A stretch of DNA of 64,000 nucleotides from positions 704,307 to 768,306 of the forward strand of contig NZ_KB893172.1 in NCBI RefSeq assembly GCF_000374025.1, read 5' to 3'. Below are positions 35,320 through 44,300 of this stretch, one piece after another; the stretch's first letter is position 1, and every line of letters begins with the position of its first letter. The position numbers were made by a program, and so were the translations under genes. A model generated the notes under the pieces. It was not told the origin of the DNA, made no database searches, and saw only the letters and a program-made list of their open reading frames with translations. The stretch comes from Spirosoma panaciterrae DSM 21099 (GTDB taxonomy: Bacteria > Bacteroidota > Bacteroidia > Cytophagales > Spirosomataceae).

Positions 35320-35368
35320 ACGCCGAAGCAGACCAAAGTCAATAGTTGCTTTTGGTCTACTTCGGCGT
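35320..35368. terminator. hairpin terminator
   Basis: Arms 35320-35337 and 35351-35368 pair over 18 bp with one mismatch and a 13-nt loop, 55 nt after the acyltransferase stop codon. It also faces the end of the small minus-strand gene and may serve both. Confidence 0.6.
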
Positions 35369-35410
35369 CGGTGGCCCTGCGGTGCGTTCAGGTTTGAGGT
35401 AGGTTGACAT

Positions 35411-35524
35411 TTAGCGGACACGCATCCGATACACAGTACGTCCGCGTAACCCAACGACTGGCCCGCCTACTTCAACGATTCGGGGACGAGGAGGACGGTT
35501 GATATGTAATAAGTTCGTTTTCAT
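35411..35524 (-). CDS. 37-residue arginine-rich peptide
   Basis: The ATG at 35524 starts a 37-residue peptide (MKTNLLHINRPPRPRIVEVG, then a Gly/Arg-rich tail ending YRMRVR). A TACCTTTG box 30 nt upstream fits a dedicated promoter, which argues that it is a real gene. The longer frame to 35629 would overlap that promoter. The peptide is strongly basic with no signal peptide or TM. No family is recognised. A second short basic peptide of similar style lies at 57548-57667. Confidence 0.5.
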   Translation of the reverse strand: MKTNLLHINRPPRPRIVEVGGPVVGLRGRTVYRMRVR

Positions 35525-35553
35525 TGGTATGTGTTGTTTGTAATTGGTTGATA

Positions 35554-35561
35554 CAAAGGTA
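35554..35561 (-). promoter_or_regulatory. Bacteroidota -7 box (TACCTTTG)
   Basis: On the minus strand TACCTTTG matches TAnnTTTG, giving a leader of about 25 nt to the ATG at 35524. Confidence 0.55.
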
Positions 35562-35803
35562 ATTTGTGGCCGAATGGTGTCGATGGGCCGATAGAGCCAA
35601 CCGCTATTTTTAACGGTTGAACCCATCATAATGAACCATGAACAGTTGATGGCCTCATGAGCGATTCAGGGTTTTTCAGGAAAAACACTTTTATCGATAC
35701 AGACCGTAGCTAATGCGAAGCGAGCGTACTGTTTCAGACACCTGATAACTCCGTTTCGGCAGCATTCCACGCTGGCAGGACTATGGTTCGATCGATGCGA
35801 AAG

Positions 35804-36247
35804 CTATTGTAGTGTTTTGATGAACTGAATGACGCGTTCTACTTCCTCAAAACCAGCTTTGATGTGAAACGCTTCGCCAGTCGAATTTGAAAGTTGTACG
35901 TCGGAAGCGAGTTCGGTACAGCCCTTCTCCTTGGCCCACTGTTCCGCCTGTTGAATAAGCAGTTGACCAATTCCCTGATGCTGATACGCAGGCTCTACAT
36001 AAATGCCTTCCAAGAAGGCAACGGGTGTTTGGGTCGCCCCCGGTACGTAGTCGTTTCGTAAAGACAGATTCATAAAGCCAATAGCTAACCCCTGGTCATT
36101 CCGTACCAGAAAGCCGTCTTCTTTCGCTGATTGCTGAATGGTGGTCAATAGCCACCGCATCTCATCCGAATCAGAATCAGGCCAGAGCGCCAGAGCCAGT
36201 TGTAGCCATTCGTCCAGATCGTTGAGCGTTGCGCGTTGAAAAGTCAT
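35804..36247 (-). CDS. AAC(6')-I-like aminoglycoside N-acetyltransferase (GNAT family)
   Basis: The 147-residue protein is a GNAT acetyltransferase close in layout to the AAC(6')-I enzymes. It has the early LALALWPDSD, then the family run SLRNDYVPGATQTPVAFLEG, the acetyl-CoA loop YQHQGIGQLLIQQAEQWA, the GCTELASDVQLSN block, and FHIKAGFEEVERVIQFIKTL at the end. In characterised AAC(6')-I enzymes the same order of motifs binds acetyl-CoA and acetylates the 6'-amine of aminoglycosides. The substrate here is inferred only. No mobile element, integron or resistance cluster is nearby, so it looks like a native chromosomal gene. The upstream TTG at 36262 is a weaker start. Confidence 0.75.
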   Translation of the reverse strand: MTFQRATLNDLDEWLQLALALWPDSDSDEMRWLLTTIQQSAKEDGFLVRNDQGLAIGFMNLSLRNDYVPGATQTPVAFLEGIYVEPAYQHQGIGQLLIQQAEQWAKEKGCTELASDVQLSNSTGEAFHIKAGFEEVERVIQFIKTLQ

Positions 36248-36372
36248 AGTGTAGTTGATCAACTAAAAGGGATTACCAGGTTCATGATTATTTTATGGAA
36301 AAAACCAGACAATTTCGTCTACCTTGTTCTTTTTTGGACAGGAATCGTTTGTACGAACCGAACAAAGCGCCT

Positions 36373-37218
36373 ATGCGACAAGTACTCTTCCCGATTTGTA
36401 TATGGCTCATGGCCACTGGGTGTATGGCTCAGTCTGCCAAAACCAAACTGGCTGATCGCTGGATTCAGCTCTTCAACGGAAAAGACCTGACAGACTGGTC
36501 TGTGAAAATAGCTGGCCACCCGCTGAACGACAACTATGGCAATACCTTTCGGGTCGAAGAGGGTAAACTGGTTGTTCGGTATGACCAGTATACGGCTTTT
36601 GATGAACAATATGGCCACATTTTTTATAAAAAACCTTTTTCGGCGTACCTATTGGTGGTCGAATATCGGTTCGTGGGCGATCAGGTGAAAGGTGGCCCTG
36701 GCTGGGCAATTCGCAATAGCGGGGCTATGCTGCACGGGCAGGCTCCCGAAACGATGGGGCTAAAGCAGGATTTTCCGATCTCGCTGGAAATGCAACTTTT
36801 GGGGGGCGATGGAAAGCACGAGCGGCACACCGCAAACTTATGTACGCCTGGTACGAATGTGGTGATGAATGGAAAATTATTTACGCCCCATTGCATCGAT
36901 TCAAACTCAAAAACCTATGCCGGGGATCAATGGGTTCATGCCGAAGCGCTGGTATTGGGCGATTCGCTCGTGAAGCACATCGTTGAGGGAGATACCGTAC
37001 TCTCGTACGAAAAGCCGCAGATTGGCGGGGGCAATGTGATCCATTACGATTCGGCTGTCAAAAAAGATGGACAACTTATCCGCGAAGGTTCTATTTCCTT
37101 GCAAAGCGAAAGCCATCCGGTCGAATTTCGTAAAGTTGCCTTATTCGACCTGTCGCCCTACATGCGTAAGCCCAATGAATTACGAGCCGTACTGCGACAG
37201 CTACAGAACCGTCGGTAA
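36373..37218 (+). CDS. DUF1080 (3-keto-disaccharide hydrolase-like) secreted protein
   Basis: From the ATG at 36373 the product is 281 residues with a lipoprotein or signal-type leader (FPICIWLMATGCMAQ). The rest is a single DUF1080 domain: the opening WIQLFNGKDLTDWSVKI, then NTFRVEEGKLVVRY, the mid strand LLVVEYRFVGDQ followed by AIRNSGAMLHGQ, and the end GSISLQSESHPVEFRKVALF. The fold is a concanavalin-like jelly roll found in secreted carbohydrate-active proteins; some members hydrolyse 3-keto-disaccharides. No partner oxidoreductase lies next to it here. An earlier in-frame start at 36295 gives no signal peptide and is disfavoured. Confidence 0.85.
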   Translation: MRQVLFPICIWLMATGCMAQSAKTKLADRWIQLFNGKDLTDWSVKIAGHPLNDNYGNTFRVEEGKLVVRYDQYTAFDEQYGHIFYKKPFSAYLLVVEYRFVGDQVKGGPGWAIRNSGAMLHGQAPETMGLKQDFPISLEMQLLGGDGKHERHTANLCTPGTNVVMNGKLFTPHCIDSNSKTYAGDQWVHAEALVLGDSLVKHIVEGDTVLSYEKPQIGGGNVIHYDSAVKKDGQLIREGSISLQSESHPVEFRKVALFDLSPYMRKPNELRAVLRQLQNRR

Positions 37219-37224
37219 ACATAA

Positions 37225-37261
37225 AACCCGACTTGCGCCGGGTTCCAGGATACGTCGGGTT
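37225..37261. terminator. hairpin between convergent genes
   Basis: An 8-bp stem (AACCCGAC / GTCGGGTT) with a 21-nt loop sits in the 51-bp gap between the DUF1080 gene and the small secreted gene on the other strand. Confidence 0.5.
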
Positions 37262-37269
37262 GTCGGCAC

Positions 37270-37644
37270 TTATTGCATGGCAATAGTGCGGCCGGTTTGC
37301 TGAACAGCCTGAGTCGATACATTGACCTGTTTGGTGATGCTGCCTTCCGACGATTTGATTTCCAGTTCATACTCGCCATCGGCCAGCTCATCCACATTCA
37401 GTTTGATGGCATATTTAGCTTCTTTCCGGCCAATGCTTTGCTCATAGAGCACTTTGTTGTTCTTGTTCTTAAGCAGGACGACTACCGGCATATCGGTCGA
37501 TTTCTGGACAGCCACCCGAATTTCATGGTTGACGGTCACGTAGGCGCTGGCGTCGAACGAGAGCGTTTTGGGCGTGGTTGGGTTGAACAGAGTAGAAGCA
37601 CTCAATAGGATAGAAGCGGTCAGGGTATTCAGTAGTGGTAACAT
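37270..37644 (-). CDS. small secreted protein, paralogue of the one at 49136-49534
   Basis: The 124-residue product has a hydrophobic leader (MLPLLNTLTASILLSASTLF) and a beta-sandwich-like mature part. Its C-terminal half aligns with the protein at 49136-49534: VVVLLKNKNNKVLYEQSIG, then KLNVDELADGEYELEIKS, and the ending TGRTIAMQ. The order of a strand with a conserved Leu-Tyr, a D-E-L-x-D-G-x-Y turn, and a hydrophobic-Gln terminus defines the family. It resembles the all-beta secreted domains common in Cytophagales, but no function is known to me. Confidence 0.65.
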   Translation of the reverse strand: MLPLLNTLTASILLSASTLFNPTTPKTLSFDASAYVTVNHEIRVAVQKSTDMPVVVLLKNKNNKVLYEQSIGRKEAKYAIKLNVDELADGEYELEIKSSEGSITKQVNVSTQAVQQTGRTIAMQ

Positions 37645-37770
37645 GGTAGTTGCTGTGTTTAGCGTTTAAGGATGTTGTTTACTGGTATGCCCTATTTAAT
37701 CCAAAGCCTGTGCCAATTAGAAGATGTTTCTGATAATCAGAATGTTAGGCTTTGTGCCATTTTTCACTTC

Positions 37771-37816
37771 TGTCCGCTTGTGGACAAAGGCTGTTCGCTG
37801 CCGGACAAAGTGGACA
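37771..37816. promoter_or_regulatory. cluster of GGACA/TGTCC motifs
   Basis: TGTCC at 37771-37775 and GGACA at 37782-37786 form a palindrome with a 6-nt spacer. Two more GGACA copies follow at 37803-37807 and 37812-37816, all within 46 bp. The arrangement looks like a dimeric-regulator operator, but the target gene and regulator are not evident. Confidence 0.3.
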
Positions 37817-38083
37817 GATCCTCATGATCGAAAATCCTTTGCAAGGCCATGGCTGCTGACCAACACTGATGATAATCAGCCCAGGGCATGACATTGGTTA
37901 TTTCGCCCCCTCTTTCAGCGGCTACATTTGTAATACCAATACGAGTTTTAAAGCCCCTAGTAATCAAAATCCCCTTATCAGATTTTCTGGTAAGGGGTTT
38001 GTTATGCCCATATCGCTCCAATGAGATCCCAGCGCAATTTGGAGAGCAAATGGCCCTGATAGCACCCTTCACAAACAAAAAAC

Positions 38084-38111
38084 GCTGACTCTAACTAGAG
38101 CCAGCATTTTT
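38084..38111 (+). terminator. terminator-like hairpin without a clear gene
   Basis: GCTGACTCT pairs with AGAGCCAGC with one mismatch and a 4-nt loop, followed by ATTTTT and preceded by an A-run. No intact gene ends here. Confidence 0.45.
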
Positions 38112-38327
38112 CAATTACCCATAAGATAAGACCTTTCTGACCGACCGCCAGATCAGTAGAAAGGCTGTATTAATAGGTAACGAAAATTCACCGTAAAAGA
38201 TTGATTAAACGGTGGATTTTCTTGAAAAATAAGTAATTAGCAGATAAACTAACTACCAATAAATTAGACCTGTAGCCTTCGAAACACTGGGAAAACCCGT
38301 AGGCGCCTGCGCCACACATAGCCTTTA

Positions 38328-38666
38328 TCATTTACCAATAATTTCCCGGCGATGAGCCATCCCCCAGTAATGCAGGGCCTCAACCACGTTTTCGAGCGAT
38401 AACCCGTGGGCGGTGATGGAGTATTCGACCCTGGGCGGGAAGGTATCGTATACATCCCGTTTTACGAGTTTATTCTCCTCCAGACTTTTCAATTCTTTTG
38501 ACAGGGTTTTGTCCGTAATCCCAGTCACCTCTTTCGCCAACTGCGTAAACCGTTTGGGACCAGAAGACAGAGCGAATAATATCATCAGTTTCCATTTGCC
38601 TTCCACAGCTTCCAACGTATCGTTGATCGAGCGTATCGATTTGGGGCAACCTTCTCCGGTCAGCAT
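38328..38666 (-). CDS. HxlR-family transcriptional regulator
   Basis: The 112-residue protein is a single winged-helix HxlR domain: an N-terminal Cys (GEGCPKSI), the helix VEGKWKLMILFALSSGPKRF, the recognition region TGITDKTLSKELKSLEENKL, and the wing VKRDVYDTFPPRVEYSITAHG. HxlR regulators often respond to electrophiles or oxidants through the N-terminal Cys, and Cys7 here is in the expected place. It is divergent from the DoxX gene 126 bp away, the usual place for its target. Confidence 0.9.
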   Translation of the reverse strand: MLTGEGCPKSIRSINDTLEAVEGKWKLMILFALSSGPKRFTQLAKEVTGITDKTLSKELKSLEENKLVKRDVYDTFPPRVEYSITAHGLSLENVVEALHYWGMAHRREIIGK

Positions 38667-38758
38667 ATCGTTTTTGGGGTTTCTGTTGCTGCGTTACTAT
38701 CCTGATGGCTAGTAACGGCCGATAGGGATAGCATTTTCAGGCAGAAGGTAAGGGAGGA

Positions 38759-38766
38759 TACTTTTG
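38759..38766 (+). promoter_or_regulatory. Bacteroidota -7 box for the DoxX gene (TACTTTTG)
   Basis: TACTTTTG matches TAnnTTTG and lies 26 nt before the DoxX ATG at 38793, in the divergent gap where HxlR would bind. Confidence 0.55.
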
Positions 38767-38792
38767 TTCCATTCATATAAAATCTCTGTAGC

Positions 38793-39203
38793 ATGGTAAC
38801 TCCCAAAAAGACAGCACGCGTCCTTCACAGCGTGCTGTGGATCGTTCAGACCGTACTGGCGGCCAGTTTTATCTGGGCAGCCTGGATGAAATTGTTTCAG
38901 CCCATCGACAAACTAGCGGCTATGTGGCCCTGGACGGGTCAGATTCCAACAGTTCTGGTAAAAGCGATCGGTGTTCTTGACCTTTTAGGGGCAATAGGGG
39001 TGCTTTTGCCTTCCTTACTACGTATCTGGCCGAGCCTTACAGTCGTAGCCGCTTGTGGAATCGTTGTTCAAATGGTCTGCGCCAGTATTTTTCACCTGGT
39101 ACGGGGCGAGGGTTCGGTTATAGGCGCTAATGTTGTTTTTGCCCTCATGGCCGCATTCGTAGCCTGGAGCCGATTGTCGAAAGCCCCAATCCCACCCGTT
39201 TGA
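38793..39203 (+). CDS. DoxX-family membrane protein
   Basis: The 136-residue product has four membrane helices, with the first containing LWIVQTVLAASFIWAAWMKL and the third LLGAIGVLLPSLLRIWPSL. This matches the DoxX/DoxD-like family in length and helix layout. Members are linked to quinone or thiol redox balance at the inner membrane. Divergent pairing with an HxlR regulator is common and suggests induction by electrophilic stress. The following AraC and NmrA genes may belong to the same response. Confidence 0.85.
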   Translation: MVTPKKTARVLHSVLWIVQTVLAASFIWAAWMKLFQPIDKLAAMWPWTGQIPTVLVKAIGVLDLLGAIGVLLPSLLRIWPSLTVVAACGIVVQMVCASIFHLVRGEGSVIGANVVFALMAAFVAWSRLSKAPIPPV

Positions 39204-39358
39204 ACGATGACGTTGCTGGTTATTGCGTTAACGGTGGCTCTCCTACGAAATGGCTACAACAATTCAGTATTTGGATACAGATTTGGCTGCTGTAGCTTAT
39301 TTCTTTGTTGATTGGCTGGTACGAAGTAGTTTGCCGCCGGGATTGAGTATATTGAGCT

Positions 39359-40285
39359 ATGGTAAAAGCAGGACTGTGTCGAATTAAAACGATTGCTGAA
39401 TTTCATCAGTTTAGGGGATTGCCCAAGCCAGAGCATCCCCTGATCAGTGTGGTTGATGTTGCCTTATTAAAACAACTGCATGCCTACGAACCCACTAGTT
39501 TAGTATTTGATTTTTATTCCATTGCGCTAAAACGGAATTTCAATGGTAAGATGAAATACGGGCAGCAGGAATATGATTTTGATGAGGGGTTAATGACCTT
39601 TATGTCGCCCGGTCAGGTGTTTAGCATCGACGCGGGTAAAGATGGTAACGGAACTCTGCTCCAATCGGGCTTGCTGTTACTTATTCATCCCGACTTTTTA
39701 TGGAATACGTCCTTGGCCAAAACGATCAGGCAGTACGAATACTTCGATTATTCGGTCAATGAAGCCCTATTCCTTTCGGAAAAAGAAGAACTGATCATTG
39801 CTGGTATTCTGCAAAATATTCAGCAGGAGTATCATGCCAATATTGACCAGTTCAGCCAGAGCATCATCATTGCTCAGCTCGAACTCCTGCTGTCGTATGC
39901 CGATCGGTTTTATCATCGGCAGTTTATCACCCGAAAAATTACGAACCACAAACTGCTCGATCGGCTGGAAAGTCTTCTGATCGACTATTTTAATAGTGAT
40001 GCGTTGATTACAAAGGGCTTGCCCACCGTTCAGGCCATTTCCGACGCGTTGAACGTATCGCCCAATTACCTGAGTACGTTGCTGAAAGTACTGACCGGGC
40101 AGAGTACGCAGCAGCATATCCACAACAGGCTGATTGAAAAAGCCAAAGAAAAACTGTCGACAACTGATTTGTCGGTTAGTGAAATTGCCTTCGAATTAGG
40201 ATTCGAGCATTCGCAGTCGTTCAGCAAATTGTTCAAGAACAAAACAACCCTTTCCCCATTAGAATTTCGCCAATCGTTCAACTGA
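39359..40285 (+). CDS. AraC-family transcriptional regulator
   Basis: The 308-residue protein has an N-terminal cupin-like sensing region (about 1-190, with LMTFMSPGQVFSIDAG and SGLLLLIHPDFLW). A C-terminal AraC HTH follows (about 205-305), with LPTVQAISDALNVSPNYLST and SEIAFELGFEHSQSFSKLFK. It contains no membrane segment, so it acts in the cytoplasm. It lies 99 bp upstream of the NmrA-like gene on the same strand, which is its most likely target. The unusually conserved PNYLS and SQSFSKLFK motifs put it among the regulators that commonly control NmrA or SDR genes in Bacteroidota. Confidence 0.88.
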   Translation: MVKAGLCRIKTIAEFHQFRGLPKPEHPLISVVDVALLKQLHAYEPTSLVFDFYSIALKRNFNGKMKYGQQEYDFDEGLMTFMSPGQVFSIDAGKDGNGTLLQSGLLLLIHPDFLWNTSLAKTIRQYEYFDYSVNEALFLSEKEELIIAGILQNIQQEYHANIDQFSQSIIIAQLELLLSYADRFYHRQFITRKITNHKLLDRLESLLIDYFNSDALITKGLPTVQAISDALNVSPNYLSTLLKVLTGQSTQQHIHNRLIEKAKEKLSTTDLSVSEIAFELGFEHSQSFSKLFKNKTTLSPLEFRQSFN

Positions 40286-40384
40286 GCCTTCACCCTGAAT
40301 GAAATGGCTACAACAACCTAAGATTCGGCTACAAGACCCGGTTGGGTTAGTTCGACTTTTGTGTAGAAACAAAAGCACAAAAAA

Positions 40385-41269
40385 ATGAACATTGTCATAA
40401 CCGGTTCGCTGGGTCATATCGGCAAACCATTGACCGAAGAGTTAGTCCAGAAAGGGCATGTCGTAACGGTAATCAGTAGCCAACCCGACAGACAGGAAAC
40501 CATCGAAACGCTGGGAGCAAAGGCCGCTATTGGCTCTGTAGACGATGTCGATTTCCTGAAAACAACCTTTACAGGAGCCGATGCCGTATTTGCGATGATA
40601 CCGCCCAACTATGCCGAGACAGATGTGGTAGCCTATTATCGCCGGGTCAGCCAGAACTACGCACAGGCTATTCAGCATACGGGCATAAAACGAGTGGTGC
40701 TGCTGAGTAGTTATGGAGCGCATCTGACGAAAGACACAGGATTTATTCTTGGTGCTCACCATGCCGAAATTATACTGAATCAACTGGCAGACGTTGCCAT
40801 TACGCATTTGCGGGCAGGGTATTTCTATTACAATCTGTTCAGTTTTATCGGCATGATAAAAGGAGCCGGATACATAGGAGCCAACTACGGTGGTGACGAC
40901 ACGATGGCACTGGTTTCGCCAGTTGATATTGCAGCTGTTGCTGCGGAAGAGCTTCTGAAGCCTGCCACAGGCCAAGCCATACGCTACGTAGCCAGCGATG
41001 AACGAACGGCCAGTAAAATTGCGCAGGAATTAGGTGCAGCCATTGGTAAACCCGATTTGGCATGGCTCGTGCTGACCAGCGAGCAAATGAAAGAAGGCAT
41101 GAAGCAACGGGGGCTGCCTGCGCATATCATCGAAAATTTTGTGGAATTAGGGGAGAGCTTGCACAGTGGAGCCTTGATGGACGATTACAACCAGCACAAG
41201 CCAAGGTTGGGTAAGGTCAAACTGGACGATTTCGCGAAAGAATTTGCGGCTGTTTATCAAAACGGATAA
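40385..41269 (+). CDS. NmrA-like NAD(P)-binding protein
   Basis: The 294-residue protein has the Rossmann opening MNIVITGSLGHIGKPLTEEL with the GxxGxxG loop at residues 7-13. It continues with VISSQPDRQETIETLGAKA, GADAVFAMIPPNY and VVLLSSYGAHLTKDTGFILG, a pattern typical of the NmrA/quinone-oxidoreductase-2 (QorB) group of atypical SDRs. It has no YxxxK catalytic pair in the usual place. Members either reduce quinones or sense NADP. The DoxX/HxlR genes upstream suggest a role in the response to quinones or electrophiles. Confidence 0.85.
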   Translation: MNIVITGSLGHIGKPLTEELVQKGHVVTVISSQPDRQETIETLGAKAAIGSVDDVDFLKTTFTGADAVFAMIPPNYAETDVVAYYRRVSQNYAQAIQHTGIKRVVLLSSYGAHLTKDTGFILGAHHAEIILNQLADVAITHLRAGYFYYNLFSFIGMIKGAGYIGANYGGDDTMALVSPVDIAAVAAEELLKPATGQAIRYVASDERTASKIAQELGAAIGKPDLAWLVLTSEQMKEGMKQRGLPAHIIENFVELGESLHSGALMDDYNQHKPRLGKVKLDDFAKEFAAVYQNG

Positions 41270-41271
41270 CT

Positions 41272-41310
41272 CATTTTGCGCCAACGAATAGAGTTCGTTG
41301 GCGCAAAATG
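41272..41310 (+). terminator. perfect 17-bp hairpin terminator
   Basis: Arms 41272-41288 and 41294-41310 pair perfectly around a 5-nt loop, with TTTT and AAAA at the outer ends. It begins two bases after the NmrA-like stop codon. Confidence 0.8.
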
Positions 41311-41382
41311 TTTAGTTGAACAAGGAAATTGCCCAGGTGTGATTTTGACAGCTAGTATGCTGCCTGCCTTGCCTGGAGGAAG

Positions 41383-44300
41383 CTAAAGTCCATTCAGGAT
41401 GCGGGCGTAGATATTGTTGGTGCTGAGTCGATCATACTGCCCACTACTGTCGTTTGCCACGTTGACCGTCAGATTTGAAACGCTCCCTGTGTTGGCCGTA
41501 GTGCGCACCAAGGTTAAGCCCAGTACCGATTGACTGCCTCCCCGAATATACACCCCCGATCGGGCCCGTAACGTCAACTGCTGGTTGTCGATCGTATTGA
41601 TTATCTCCCAGTCACTATTGTTGACGGTTACCGGATTCGCATCGCCCCCGGAGACATTGATCGAGGTCTGGCTGGCATCAAAACTCATCGAGTAACCCGA
41701 CGGAGCGGTCAGGGTGATGGTAATGCTACTAGGTGCAGTGGGAAGCCAGCCGACTTCATAAACGCGGACCAGGAATTGTTTGGCACTCGGACCGGGACTA
41801 AAGTTGGCATCGGGCAGATAAATGATAGGGGATAGGTCGGGGCCGTTGGTGGCCGTTACACTGACGGTTCGGGTTTGCTGACAGGCTCCCAGGGTTACAA
41901 CTACGGTAAAGGTCTGTGGGCCTGCTGCCAGGAGTCGGGCCGATATATTGGCATTGCTGTTGGCGGTTGTAAAGGAAGCGGAGGTTGGCGATGTCCACTG
42001 GTAAGCGTTACCGCCCGAGGCTGTCAGATTGATTACCGAGCCGACGGGAGCCATCGGTGTGAACGTCATCGCGCTCGGATTGAGGGTATTCCGGAAGAAG
42101 ACGGTCACCGAAGCCGTAGCCGAGCATCCCAGCGCCGACGAGACAATGACAGAGTACGAACTGGCCTGCGAGAATACACGCACAGGCTGGGTAGAAGCGT
42201 CGTCCCATTGGTAAGTAGTACCGCCTGTGGCTGTCAGACTGACGGTAGAGCTGCCACACGAGAGGGTCAAACTTCCCGGCCCCGGATTGAGAATAGCAGC
42301 CGTAATGGTATTCACTGTCAGGCTGAAGGTACTACTGGTGAGGGAGTTGCAAACCCCGATGGCGACCAGCGAGTAACTCCCCGCATCAGTGGTTTGCAGA
42401 CTGGTTAACGAAAGAGTGCTGGCGATTTGGGCACTGCCTAACGAAGCCCCATTCTTAAACCACTGATAGGTAATGGGTTCACTACCGGTCAGACTGGTCG
42501 GAATACGGAGAGCACTACCCGCACAGACGGCTGATGCCGAGGGCGGCTGTTGGGTAAAGGCAATGGGGAAACTGGGATCACCCTGAAACTCATAAGCCCC
42601 CATGTCGACAGCCGCTCCCACGATGCGGGCGTTATTGGCCAGATCGGTAGTGATCCCGTTAATACCTGACGCCGAACTGAGCCCGGCATTGATGGCAGGT
42701 GTACAGGCGTTGAGAGTCAGGCTAGTTGTAGAACTAAAGGGATTGCTGGTAACGGTGAGGTTACTGGGGTCTGTTGTATAGCCGGTTACCGTTGGTTCAA
42801 CGAGTGAATAGAGCAGCGAGGCAGAGGAAAAGCTGTTATAAATAGCGTTGCTTCCCCCCTGATTGAAAATAATGCAGTTGGTGAGTTGGGGAGTGCAGTT
42901 ACCGTCGACACCGGAGTTAATCATCAGTGCTCCCAAATTCGCCGTGTTGCCCTGGAAAGAGCAATTGGTGAAGGTGGGGAGGCAAACGCCAAATGCTCCA
43001 CTATTCGAAAGAGCCCCGCCGTTGCCTGTACCTGCCGAGTTGTTGAGAAATCCGCAGTTGACCAGTGCAGGACTGGAATTTCCGGATCGTCCTTCATTGT
43101 AAAGGGCCCCACCAAATGCCGAAACCTGATTATTGCCGAAAAAACAATTGGTAATCCGGGGGCTGGATACTCCCTGAACCCCGTCGTTGTAGATGGCGCC
43201 ACCCATCTGAGCTGTATTGCTAACGAAGGCACAATTGATGAGGGTAGGGCTGGCCAATCCACCGAGGGTTCCTCCGTTGTAGATGGCCCCGCCAAATGCA
43301 CTGGTTTGGTTGTTGACAAACAAACAGTTGGCAATAGTCGGGCTACAGAATTTCCCGCTCCCGTTGCCATCGTTATACATTCCTCCTCCATAGTACTGAT
43401 TGTCGAGCTGACCATTGGCATTGCCACCGGTGATAACGAAGCCGTCAAGCTGAGCCGAAGCGGTCAGACTCAGGCTACTGGGGTTATACACAACATGATA
43501 GGCTCTACCTGCCTGGCCCAGGTCGCCGGAGAGGGTGGAACTGGAGGGGGCACCATTCATGGGGTCAATAGCCGGTCGTTGACTAAGGTCCGATTCTGCA
43601 CCCTCGAAGCCTCCGTAGATTTTGACGCCGGGTAGCATAGCGAAACTGGCGGCACGTGTGGTGCCAGGTTTATAGGTTCCTCTGGCAACCCATATTTCGG
43701 TGAGGGCGGATGTACATCCGTAGTTGAGCGCATCCTGCAGGTTGGTAAAGGCGTCAGTCCAGGAGGACCCGGTATTGGCCCCAGTGGCATTGGCTTTCAC
43801 ATAGAGCCGGTTAGCCGGGGCTACAATCTTGACGATAGTGCTGCCGGTGAGGTTGGCTGGTTGTGCTAAGCTATTGGCATAAGCAGCTGAAGTGATAGTG
43901 TAAGTGGTTGATAATGTAGGGGAAACGGCTACAGCAAACGTGCCGCTATTGGTCCCCGAAACGGTAGCGCCGTCGGAGAGTTGCAGGGTCCAGTTTCCGG
44001 TAGCGGTAATGGAGCCAGGGATCGAGACGGTTTGCCCCAAGCAACTGGTAATAGGAGTTGACTTGAGAGTAGCTTTGATGGAATTGGCTGCAAACTGAAT
44101 CGTAGCAAAACCGTCTGCTTGCGTACCACCCCCATCTACTCCGAGGGTAATGGTTCCATTGCCATATGAGTAACCACCCTGAGCCCTTGAGTTAGACTGG
44201 CTTGTTGATGGACTGCCATTTCCGCCACCATAACCACCACCTCCACCACCAGATGATCCGTAGGTATGTGCTGATCCCCCTCCGCCAAAGCCTTGGCCTC

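Larger units (their letters stand above)
37645..38327. other. 683-bp intergenic region with operator-like repeats and hairpins
   Basis: No convincing gene is present. The minus-strand frame at 37764-38078 has no recognisable domain and no start context. The region holds a GGACA/TGTCC cluster (37771-37816), a stem of 12-bp arms with one G-T pair at 37971-37997, and a terminator-like hairpin at 38084-38105 followed by a T-run. The hairpins may be remains of a lost gene end or of an integration site. Confidence 0.45.

Noticed and set aside
37971..37997. Hairpin near 37.97 kb as a tRNA or att site
   Set aside because: The sequence around the stem does not form a cloverleaf, and there is no integrase gene next to it.
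37764..38078. Minus-strand 104-codon frame in the long intergenic region
   Set aside because: No domain, no signal and no good start; the region shows operator-like repeats and hairpins instead.
42886..43635. Long plus-strand frame antisense to the glycine-rich surface gene
   Set aside because: It mirrors repeated Gly/Asn-rich codons of the real gene on the other strand.
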